From: an uncultured Eubacteriales bacterium
GTDB taxonomy: Bacteria; Bacillota; Clostridia; Oscillospirales; RGIG7773
Direction: 5' to 3'
DNA length: 8,375 bases
NCBI GenBank assembly: GCA_934541205.1
Contig: CAKTDK010000069.1
Coordinates: 1-8,375, forward strand
Shown here: positions 1-5,743 of the stretch, piece after piece
Position numbering within the stretch: the first letter of the stretch is position 1
Layout: each line of letters starts with the position of its first letter
The notes under the pieces: generated by a model
What the model was told of the DNA's origin: nothing
Seen by the model: the letters and a program-made list of their open reading frames with translations, nothing else
Database searches by the model: none
Translations under genes and position numbers: made by a program

Positions 1-83
1 GAATTAATTATATTATTAACATTAACTTTTTCTATTAAAAAGCATTTAAAATGTATTTATAATATGAAAAGGAGATGTTAATT

Positions 84-334
84 ATAGCTCAAACTACTTA
101 AATGTTAGAATGGATAAAAACGTAAAAAAATTTGAATATTTTTGTTCCGAAATAGAAATGAATACTTTTGTAGCTGTCAGTCTTTTTGCTAAAGCAGTTA
201 TAAGAGAACAGCGTATATCTTTCGAGTTATTTCTTAATATTCCAAATTCTGAAACGCTTTATGCAATTAATGATGTAAATAACAATAAAAACCTAGACAG
301 TGTTGCTGAATTGATGGAGGATTTAAGCGCTTAA
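84..334 (+). pseudogene. Degraded RelB/DinJ-family antitoxin gene
   Basis: This is the antitoxin half of a type II toxin-antitoxin module; the family is a ribbon-helix-helix DNA-binding protein that neutralises a RelE/YafQ RNase. The open frame 110-334 (74 codons) shows the family's core: FCSEIEMN, then SLFAKAVIREQRISFE, then IPNSETLYAIND and a closing LMEDL. Family similarity continues upstream of the ATG at 110 (LNVRMDK, from 98), and that part contains the DNA-binding beta strand. The expected start is at 84-86, nine bases after the ggag at 71-74, but it reads ATA instead of ATG. The following codons (GCT CAA ACT ACT, giving AQTT as in many DinJ proteins) run into TAA at 99-101, so they are also out of frame with the rest. 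No ATG, GTG or TTG lies in frame between the stop at 65-67 and 110, and 110 has no ribosome binding site. A short protein from 110 is possible but would lack the DNA-binding strand. The matching toxin follows at once and is also broken. Confidence 0.6.
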
Positions 335-440
335 AATAAGATGTTCAACAAAGTTTAAAAAAGATTATAAAATGATTGTTAAATGAGGATATAATACCAA
401 ATTATTGCAAGATGTTTTAGAAATATTGTGTTATGGTACT
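330..440 (+). pseudogene. Truncated YafQ/RelE-type toxin remnant
   Basis: This reading frame is too short and too broken to appear as an open reading frame. Read from 330 it gives LKIRCSTKFKKDYKMIVK, a TGA stop at 384-386, then GYNTKLLQDVLEILCYGT. This matches the N-terminal half of YafQ/RelE-type mRNA interferases, whose usual pattern is a K-FKKDYK helix, a K-R-G turn, then a helix ending in L--G. The stop sits where the family has the arginine of KRG, so CGA to TGA is the likely change. No start codon is present; the codon before LKI is GCG. The frame overlaps the last bases of the antitoxin stop, the usual antitoxin-then-toxin layout. The catalytic C-terminal half is missing, because recombinase-derived sequence in another frame starts at about 449. 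The identification rests on pattern recognition over about 37 codons. Confidence 0.55.
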
Positions 441-448
441 CGGTTTCG

Positions 449-1416
449 TATAACTGGTGTTTGGCTACCGTTGCAGATATCCTCTCAAAGCAGGAATACT
501 ATGGAGATGCGGTCAACTTCAGAAGTACAGCCAAGTCTTTCAAGAACAAAACGATAATTGAAAGACCGCAGGAGGAGTGGAAAATCTTTCCGAATACCCA
601 CCCTGGCGTCATTGACCGTTGATGCAGAAACTATGCAGAAACTACGTCAGCACTGTCGCAGAACGACAAAAAGCGTAATTGTCAGTCCGTTTTCAGATCT
701 TCTTTACTGTGCGGATTGCGGGGAAAATTTTATTACAGCGTAACAAACAACTACAAACGAGAACAAGCCTATTTCTTTTATTCCGTTTATCGCAAAAATT
801 TGGAGGTATGTTCCTTATACTATATCCGAGGAAAAGTCGTGACGGAAACGATATTGGAAAGTATGCGAAAATCCTTTTGAATGTGCAATCCTTTAAAAAA
901 GAATTTGCCGTAAACGAAAGAAGTTTTACAGTGAGGACAAGAAAAGAGAACTTGCAAAGAAACTCTATGAACTGAACAATGCGAAAAAGCGTGTTGACGA
1001 GATTGACAGCCTGATACAAAAAAATTTATGAGGACAACGCCAACGGCAAGTTGTTCGATGAACGCTATGCCATCTTATCAATGTTTTACGAGAAAGAACA
1101 GCAACGATTAAAAGCAGATATTCCTGAAGTGCAGAGTTATCTCGAAACCGAAACGGATAAGATCAAGAACCTGTAAAAGTTCATTGACAAGGTTAAGAAA
1201 ATTACCGAACTCAAGGAACTTACGCCTGAACTGATACACGAGTTTATTGAAAGGATTATTGTGTATGCACCGAGATAACTTGACGGCAAGCGTGTTCAGT
1301 TAATGGATATTCATTACAACGGCGTAAGCATACTTTGGACATTCAGCCCCGAAGAAATAGAAGCGTTCTAAGAGCATTTAGCCGAACGGGAACACAGCAA
1401 AGCAAAAACGGCATAG
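449..1416 (+). pseudogene. Large serine recombinase remnant, N-terminus lost
   Basis: These are remains of a large serine recombinase of the type carried by clostridial transposons and integrative elements. The catalytic resolvase domain is absent. What survives, in order, is the end of the Recombinase domain (ATVADILSKQEYYGD and EEWKIFPNTHP, 461-619), a zinc ribbon (LLYCADCG near 700-722), a coiled region with SEDKKRELAKK (930-962) and ETETDK (1144-1161), and the DUF4368-type tail (ITELKELTPELIHEFIE, then AEREHSKAKTA to the stop at 1414-1416). The frame changes five times, near 620, 728, 870, 913 and 1022. In the last segment there are nonsense codons at 1174, 1276 and 1369. In the zinc ribbon, the first cysteine of the distal pair appears to be tyrosine (FFYSVYRKN). 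It cannot make a functional product. The 5' end abuts the truncated toxin gene, so this is a scar of an old insertion or deletion. Confidence 0.88.
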
Positions 1417-1461
1417 CCATAAGCTACACCGTTTAAAAAATCAATTATTCAATTTAGATAC

Positions 1462-1518
1462 AAAAGCCTTGGGGCACCTTTTTTACGGAGGGTGGCTCAA
1501 TTAAGGCTTTTTTTTATT
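1462..1518 (+). terminator. Hairpin terminator after the recombinase remnant
   Basis: AAAAGCCTT (1462-1470) pairs perfectly with AAGGCTTTT (1503-1511), and the T-run continues to 1515. The intervening 32 nt contain a weaker inner pairing (GCACC at 1474-1478 with GGTGGC at 1491-1496). It ends just before the stop codon of the convergent AraC-family gene. The 5' arm starts with four A, so it could also act, less strongly, on minus-strand transcripts. Confidence 0.6.
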
Positions 1519-2328
1519 TTACAGACAGTTGTCTTTATAAGAATAAGGATCGGTTTTTCGGTAATCAGACGGGGAGATATTAAACTTTTTTTTAAATTGG
1601 CGGCTGAAATGAAATTCGTCATAAAATCCGAAGTTTTTAGCTACTTGTTTTATTTTCATTTCAGGAAATTGTATAAGCTGGGCTTTTGCGTTGTTTAATT
1701 TTGTTTCTGTTAAATAATTATGAAAGGTAAAACCTGTTTGTTTTTTAAAATAAATTGAAAGAGTTTTGGGACTGACGGATAATATTTTTGACATTTGGGG
1801 CAAAGTATAAAATGTTTTTGGATTTGTATATATAAGCTGCAATGCTTTGTTTACAATATCTGAAAAATTTTTATCTGTATATTCTGAAATTTCGTTTATA
1901 GTACAAAGAAGCAGTTCAAAAAGAGCTTGAAGTTTTATATCCTTAACTTTATTTTTCGACCAGAAAGTTGTTATTATATTTTCGAATATTAGGCGGATTC
2001 CATCTTTTTGAGCGCAATTTGTCAAGGTATTTATGCTTATTAACTTATCTTTTTTTATATTTAAAGGAAGGACATGAATATACATGGTTTTTGTTTTTGG
2101 AGAACAAGGAGAAATTCCTTTATGAAGTTTATTGGGAGGAAGAATAATTAAATCGTTAGGTTTAAGATAATATATTTTATTCTCAATACCGATTTCCCAT
2201 TCTCCATTTAAAATATATATAAGATCGTATTCTTCCATAATTCTTGTAGGATGAAGTATAGGATTTTCATACCAGTTAGTGTTTGCAGAAGTTATAATAT
2301 ATGACTTAGTTAAATTGAAATGCTCCAT
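1519..2328 (-). CDS. AraC-family transcriptional regulator
   Basis: This 269-residue protein has the usual length and layout of AraC/XylS-type one-component regulators. An N-terminal cupin-like sensing domain (about residues 10-120) includes the stretch EYDLIYILNGEWEIGIENK and, further on, LPPNKLH. A C-terminal double helix-turn-helix domain follows (about residues 165-265). The first HTH is near LPQMSKILSVSPKTLSIYFKK. The second ends in the family signature FHFSRQFKKKFNISPSDYRK. The ligand is not known. It is divergent from the oxidoreductase at 2446 with 117 nt between them, so it most likely controls that gene and perhaps itself. Its promoter matches the sigma-A consensus exactly, but no good Shine-Dalgarno sequence precedes the ATG at 2326-2328 (the upstream bases read ataaataatt), which suggests strong transcription with modest translation. 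The family call is firm; the target is inferred from position. Confidence 0.93.
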   Translation of the reverse strand: MEHFNLTKSYIITSANTNWYENPILHPTRIMEEYDLIYILNGEWEIGIENKIYYLKPNDLIILPPNKLHKGISPCSPKTKTMYIHVLPLNIKKDKLISINTLTNCAQKDGIRLIFENIITTFWSKNKVKDIKLQALFELLLCTINEISEYTDKNFSDIVNKALQLIYTNPKTFYTLPQMSKILSVSPKTLSIYFKKQTGFTFHNYLTETKLNNAKAQLIQFPEMKIKQVAKNFGFYDEFHFSRQFKKKFNISPSDYRKTDPYSYKDNCL

Positions 2329-2362
2329 AATTATTTATAGTCCATACAATTATTTTTACCCG

Positions 2363-2391
2363 ATTATACATGAACTCTTCTTTTTTGTCAA
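2363..2391 (-). promoter_or_regulatory. Consensus sigma-A promoter for the AraC-family gene
   Basis: On the minus strand TTGACA (2391-2386) is followed by a 17-bp spacer and TATAAT (2368-2363), a perfect match to both boxes with ideal spacing. Transcription would start near 2356, giving a leader of about 28 nt before the ATG. Confidence 0.8.
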
Positions 2392-2420
2392 TGGAAAAGC
2401 TAAAAATAATATTCTATACT
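2392..2420 (+). promoter_or_regulatory. Candidate promoter for the oxidoreductase gene
   Basis: TGGAAA (2392-2397, 4 of 6 matches to TTGACA), a 17-bp spacer and TATACT (2415-2420, 5 of 6). The -35 box directly abuts the -35 of the divergent AraC-family promoter. A weak -35 of this kind is typical of a promoter needing an activator, which fits AraC-type control. Inferred from consensus only. Confidence 0.5.
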
Positions 2421-2445
2421 TAAATAAAAAAAGGAGAGATAAATA

Positions 2446-3585
2446 ATGAAAGAAAAATTAAGTGTTGCTTTATTAGGTTTGAGATTTGGAGGGGCTTTTG
2501 CTGAAATATGGCGGGATCATCCTGATGTTGAAAGTATTGGATTATACGATCCTGATACTTCATTGGTTGAAAGTTTTCGTTTAAAGTTAGGAAACACTAA
2601 AAAAGTAAAAATATATAGCAGTTTTGAAGAAGTTTTGCAGGATGAAAATCTTGATGCAGTTCATCTTGTAACACCTATTCCTATGCATGCAAACCAGACT
2701 GTAGCTGTACTTAATTCGGGAAAACACTGCGCATGTACGGTTCCTATGGCGGTTTCACTTGAAGAAATACGTGACATTACAAAGGCTGTTAGAAAATCTG
2801 GAAAAAAATATATGATGATGGAAACGACGTTATATACATATCAATATATGCATGTTAAAAAGATGCTTGACAGCGGTGAAATCGGCAGAATTCAATTTCT
2901 AAGGGGTTCACACTATCAGGATATGGAGAATTGGCCGAAATATTGGGATGGACTGCCTCCTATGTGGTATGGTACTCATGCAATTGCTCCTATGGTGGGA
3001 CTTTCTGGTTCACGTATTGCTTCTGTAAGCTGTTTGGGCTCGGGAACTATGCGTGAAGAACTTCAAAAGAATTACGGAAACCCTTTCCCTATTGAAACAG
3101 CTCATTTCCGTTTTGAAAACGGACTTGCGGGAGAGGCTACGCGTTCACTTTTTGAAACAGCGCATGCTTATATTGAAGGTATGTATGTATATGGAAGTAA
3201 AGCAAGTTTTGAATGGGGATTTGATGACTCTTCCAATCCTTATATTACTCATTTAATTCCTCAGGATGAATATAGAGGATTTTTAACTGATTACGAGCAA
3301 ATTGAAGTTCCAAACTATTATGATGATTTGCCAAAAGAACTCTGGCAGTATACTGTAGGGGATAATTATGACGCTACAAATCCGCAGGAATCATTGAAAA
3401 AAGGAGCGGGAGCAGGTCATCATGGCTCACATTCTCATCTTGTTAATGAGTTTGTAAGAGCTATTATTGAAGACCGTAAGCCGTGGATAGATGAAGAAAT
3501 GGCCGCAAATATAACTGCGGCAGGTATACTTGCACATGAATCCGCTATGCGTGATGGTGAAAGATTGATTATTCCGAGATTTTAA
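2446..3585 (+). CDS. Gfo/Idh/MocA-family oxidoreductase
   Basis: This 379-residue cytoplasmic NAD(P)-dependent dehydrogenase is of the glucose-fructose oxidoreductase / inositol dehydrogenase superfamily, which oxidises sugars, polyols or their derivatives. The N-terminal Rossmann fold (about 1-125) shows VALLGLRFGG (residues 7-16, the dinucleotide-binding loop) and an acidic residue ending the second strand (GLYDPD). The C-terminal alpha/beta domain starts near MDSGEIG-like LDSGEIGRIQFLRG. The motif that normally reads E-K-P, with the conserved lysine near the nicotinamide, is T-V-P here (residues 98-100, in CACTVPMAV). Such a replacement, together with the following KYMMMET, suggests a distinct subfamily rather than a random mutation. 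A His-rich stretch GHHGSHSHLVNEF lies near residue 325-335. The ATG is supported by aaggagag at 2431-2438, eight bases upstream. The substrate cannot be named. The divergent AraC-family regulator probably controls it. Confidence 0.92.
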   Translation: MKEKLSVALLGLRFGGAFAEIWRDHPDVESIGLYDPDTSLVESFRLKLGNTKKVKIYSSFEEVLQDENLDAVHLVTPIPMHANQTVAVLNSGKHCACTVPMAVSLEEIRDITKAVRKSGKKYMMMETTLYTYQYMHVKKMLDSGEIGRIQFLRGSHYQDMENWPKYWDGLPPMWYGTHAIAPMVGLSGSRIASVSCLGSGTMREELQKNYGNPFPIETAHFRFENGLAGEATRSLFETAHAYIEGMYVYGSKASFEWGFDDSSNPYITHLIPQDEYRGFLTDYEQIEVPNYYDDLPKELWQYTVGDNYDATNPQESLKKGAGAGHHGSHSHLVNEFVRAIIEDRKPWIDEEMAANITAAGILAHESAMRDGERLIIPRF

Positions 3586-3599
3586 TTTATAGTTTATTG

Positions 3600-3754
3600 A
3601 AAAAAGGATTTTTGAAAAATATTTGTTTTAAGAAAAATGTATTTTAATAAGACTATACAAAGATATTTTCATTGAAGAAATTAACAATTCTTCATATTAT
3701 TTAAGATGACATAAATATTTTCTTATTTCAAAATTTATTCAAAAATCCTTTTTT
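3600..3754. repeat. 155-nt foldback element with 17-bp terminal inverted repeats
   Basis: AAAAAAGGATTTTTGAA (3600-3616) is the exact reverse complement of TTCAAAAATCCTTTTTT (3738-3754). Pairing can be extended outward with TATT (3595-3598) and AATA (3755-3758) across one bulged G. It extends inward through imperfect matches, including AAGAAAA at 3630-3636 against TTTTCTT at 3718-3724. A central hairpin TGAAGAA/TTCTTCA (3673-3679 and 3688-3694) closes it. There is no coding capacity. It could be a MITE-like non-autonomous element or the long structured 3' end of the oxidoreductase mRNA. Flanking target-site duplication is not clear. Confidence 0.5.
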
Positions 3755-3782
3755 AATAGGCACTGATATTTATCATTAAAAA

Positions 3783-3808
3783 TAAAATAGATTAACAATC
3801 TAATTTTA
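3783..3808. repeat. Small AT-rich hairpin
   Basis: TAAAATAGATT (3783-3793) pairs with AATCTAATTTTA (3797-3808) with one bulged base and a 3-nt loop. It sits nine bases upstream of a stronger terminator and may be an accessory part of it. Confidence 0.4.
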
Positions 3809-3817
3809 TGTAGTTTG

Positions 3818-3862
3818 AAAAATGGCGGTGAAGACTGTATTTATGGTCTTTCCGCCATTTTT
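3818..3862. terminator. Strong bidirectional intrinsic terminator
   Basis: AAAAATGGCGG (3818-3828) pairs perfectly with CCGCCATTTTT (3852-3862). After a small internal loop, AAGAC (3831-3835) pairs with GTCTT (3846-3850) around a 10-nt loop. The GC-rich core is flanked by A5 on one side and T5 on the other, so it can stop transcripts from both directions. It lies between the convergent oxidoreductase (plus) and GntR-type (minus) genes, about 235-240 nt from each stop codon. Confidence 0.8.
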
Positions 3863-4102
3863 AGAATATAGGAGAATGTTTTGCAGATATCAGCAGATAT
3901 AATATGATTTTATTCTTGGAAAGTAATATTTGAACAGTACCCTTTGTCTTTGCTGTTTAGCGGCAAACGACGATTTAGATTTTGTTATATCTTTGAATTT
4001 TGAACATGTGTTAGGACGCAGCAGTTAATAGTTTTGCATGGCGTTTGCTCCGCATAATTGTCGTGAGGACTTTCCGTAAGCTGATAGAAATATCGATTTT
4101 TT
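3863..4102. other. Intergenic stretch without a recognisable gene
   Basis: All six frames are interrupted by stops. The only visible structure is an imperfect 10-bp tandem repeat with GCAGATAT at 3883-3890 and 3893-3900. Fragments such as AANDDLDFVISLNFEHVLG (plus strand, near 3963-4019) look protein-like but match no family I can name. It may be a worn-out gene or the 3' untranslated region of the minus-strand regulator. Confidence 0.4.
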
Positions 4103-5566
4103 CTAGTATTTTTTTGGAATTTTAATATTAGCTGCATTATTAAATTTGCATTTTTCTACCATATACTTCTTTGCACGAATTAAAATATAACGGTAACAAT
4201 CTGATATACTATCTGCAAAAGAATTCGCATTACCTTCACTTAATTGCTGAAGTGCTGTAATGACTTGTTTATTGAGATGTAAAATTGCATGTTTTTTGGA
4301 AGGGTAATAAGTAAAATGATGTCCCCATTCAAGAAGACGACAGGTTTCAGATAGGATAACGTATAAAGGCTGTAAATCAGTGTGTTTTAATATGGCTTCA
4401 AAAATATCTGATAAATAAATAGAAGACGGCGAAGTGAATTTGTCTGCTAATTTATCTAATTCTTCTTTAGAAAACTGCGGCGCTGCTTTAAGAGCAGCCG
4501 GATGAATTATTAAAATCATTAGCTGCAAGGCATGAAGATAGCGTAATGCATTTTTAGTATATCCGGAATTTAAAGCAAGATAATGTATTCTGGTATCATC
4601 TGGCTCTATTACTATAGTACCTTTACCGTTTAATGTTTTTACAAAACCTCTTTGTTCAAGTTCGAATAATGCCTTTCTTACTGTTGATAAAGAGACATCG
4701 TATTGGCCAGCCAGCTGTTTTTCGTATGGAAGATACATTCCTACGGAATATACTCCAAGACCTATCTTTAGATTTAGGTCGTTAACAATTTTTGAATAAA
4801 AGTAATCTTGCCCGCGCATTGGATTCCACGAAAATAGACGGCTGGTTTGTGTCGAATATTCAGAAGATATATCGGATAAGTATTTTAATGTGGTGGCAAT
4901 AGAATCAGCAAATTTTTGGTATAAATTTGATAATTGCCTATGCTTTATAGCCGGGTCAGTACCTTTTAATATATCCAGAATAGCACTGGTTAGAGAGCCG
5001 GAATCTTGCAAAAAGTGTTTAGAAAAATAGGAACACTCTTCTGTAAAAAATGTAAGTTTATTATAGAGACTAAATGTGAAATAAAGTTCGCTGAATAAGG
5101 AGTTACCGCCGATTTTTAATATATCGCATCCCAAATTTGCAGGGGGACGCCACCCACCGGCAGTAAGACCCAAGCGTGATACTTTTACAGCTTTTTTATA
5201 GTGAGGCATTATTTCAATGTCACAGTTTTGCGATGAAAAAACCAGAAGTGAAGGCATTATCAGAGCAAAGGTCTGATATATTTGTAAAATATTCTTTTTA
5301 TTTTTCACAATGTCAGAAATAGAATTCGATGATTTTGTTATATTTTTTCTTGAAACAACAATCGGCGCAAGACGAGGCTGTATTTCAATCAATCCTTCTT
5401 CTTGCAATGCGTCGAAAACACGGTTAATAGTATATCTGCTTACATGAAATTGATCGCATAAAACTCTTGAAGATTGTAAGGAATTCCCGGGAAGTATGTG
5501 GCCTTCCATAATACATTGTTTTATTTCGTTATATACAAATGAAAATTTTGTTTCTTGAGGGTTCAT
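4103..5566 (-). CDS. Double-headed GntR-type regulator with two winged-helix domains
   Basis: This 487-residue cytoplasmic regulator has an unusual architecture. Residues about 5-72 are a GntR winged helix (VYNEIKQCIMEGHILPGNSL, FHVSRYTINRVFDALQEEGL). Residues about 253-322 are a second one (PYEKQLAGQYDVSLSTVRKA, then LEQRGFVKTLNGKGT). A helical domain follows each, and the two seem related. Near 95-115 IYQTFALIMPSLLVFSS resembles LHALQLMILIIHPAALKA near 340-360. LFSELYFTF...FFTEECSYFSKHF resembles YLSDIFEAI...VILSETCRLLEWGHHF. The text FADSI recurs near the end of both. This points to an internal duplication; typical GntR proteins are about half this length. The effector is unknown, and the helical domains are not clearly FCD or UTRA. 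aggaa seven bases before the ATG supports the start. It is divergent from the c-di-GMP operon at 5744 and probably regulates it and itself. Confidence 0.85.
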   Translation of the reverse strand: MNPQETKFSFVYNEIKQCIMEGHILPGNSLQSSRVLCDQFHVSRYTINRVFDALQEEGLIEIQPRLAPIVVSRKNITKSSNSISDIVKNKKNILQIYQTFALIMPSLLVFSSQNCDIEIMPHYKKAVKVSRLGLTAGGWRPPANLGCDILKIGGNSLFSELYFTFSLYNKLTFFTEECSYFSKHFLQDSGSLTSAILDILKGTDPAIKHRQLSNLYQKFADSIATTLKYLSDISSEYSTQTSRLFSWNPMRGQDYFYSKIVNDLNLKIGLGVYSVGMYLPYEKQLAGQYDVSLSTVRKALFELEQRGFVKTLNGKGTIVIEPDDTRIHYLALNSGYTKNALRYLHALQLMILIIHPAALKAAPQFSKEELDKLADKFTSPSSIYLSDIFEAILKHTDLQPLYVILSETCRLLEWGHHFTYYPSKKHAILHLNKQVITALQQLSEGNANSFADSISDCYRYILIRAKKYMVEKCKFNNAANIKIPKKY

Positions 5567-5602
5567 AACTTATTTCCTATCAATTTCATATAAATTATCT
5601 AA

Positions 5603-5631
5603 AGTATATCATAAATAGTTACTTTTGTCAG
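5603..5631 (-). promoter_or_regulatory. Promoter of the double GntR-type gene
   Basis: On the minus strand CTGACA (5631-5626, 5 of 6), a 17-bp spacer and TATACT (5608-5603, 5 of 6). The -35 box overlaps the left arm of the inverted repeat at 5627-5648, which suggests repression by whatever binds there. Confidence 0.65.
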
Positions 5632-5648
5632 CATTAAAAAGTGCTGAC
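5627..5648. promoter_or_regulatory. Candidate operator: perfect 7-bp inverted repeat
   Basis: GTCAGCA (5627-5633) and TGCTGAC (5642-5648) are exact reverse complements around an 8-nt A-rich centre. The repeat covers the -35 of the minus-strand regulator and lies 29 bp upstream of the plus-strand -35. A GntR-type dimer, or the double-headed protein alone, is the obvious candidate ligand. A second short palindrome, GTATAC, lies at 5655-5660. Binding is inferred from position only. Confidence 0.5.
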
Positions 5649-5676
5649 CTATATGTATACCTATCCAATATAGTTA

Positions 5677-5705
5677 TTGTGAATGAGAAAAAATTTAATT
5701 ATAAT
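5677..5705 (+). promoter_or_regulatory. Promoter of the c-di-GMP signalling operon
   Basis: TTGTGA (5677-5682, 4 of 6), a 17-bp spacer and TATAAT (5700-5705, perfect). Transcription would start near 5712, leaving a leader of about 32 nt, too short for a c-di-GMP riboswitch. Confidence 0.65.
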
Positions 5706-5743
5706 CAAAGTGAGTAATTATTTTGTGAAAGAGATTAAGTATT

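Noticed and set aside
35..63. TTAAAA-17-TATAAT, a possible promoter for the antitoxin remnant
   Set aside because: Transcription would start near 70, on top of the ribosome binding site at 69-74, and the region is so AT-rich that such matches arise by chance.
679..1019. Open frames on both strands within the recombinase region
   Set aside because: The plus-strand frame only partly carries recombinase sequence between frameshifts, and the minus-strand frame is an antisense shadow with no family resemblance.
1492..1698. Plus-strand open frame of 68 codons
   Set aside because: It is antisense to the AraC-family HTH region and begins inside the terminator.
3053..3256. Plus-strand open frame of 67 codons
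   Set aside because: It is an out-of-frame shadow inside the oxidoreductase gene with no start signal of its own.
3883..3900. Tandem GCAGATAT repeat with 10-bp period
   Set aside because: There are only two copies, with no promoter nearby to give it meaning; probably chance.
5706..5743. Possible c-di-GMP riboswitch before the signalling operon
   Set aside because: The leader is only about 32 nt and shows no hairpin pair, too short for either known c-di-GMP aptamer class.
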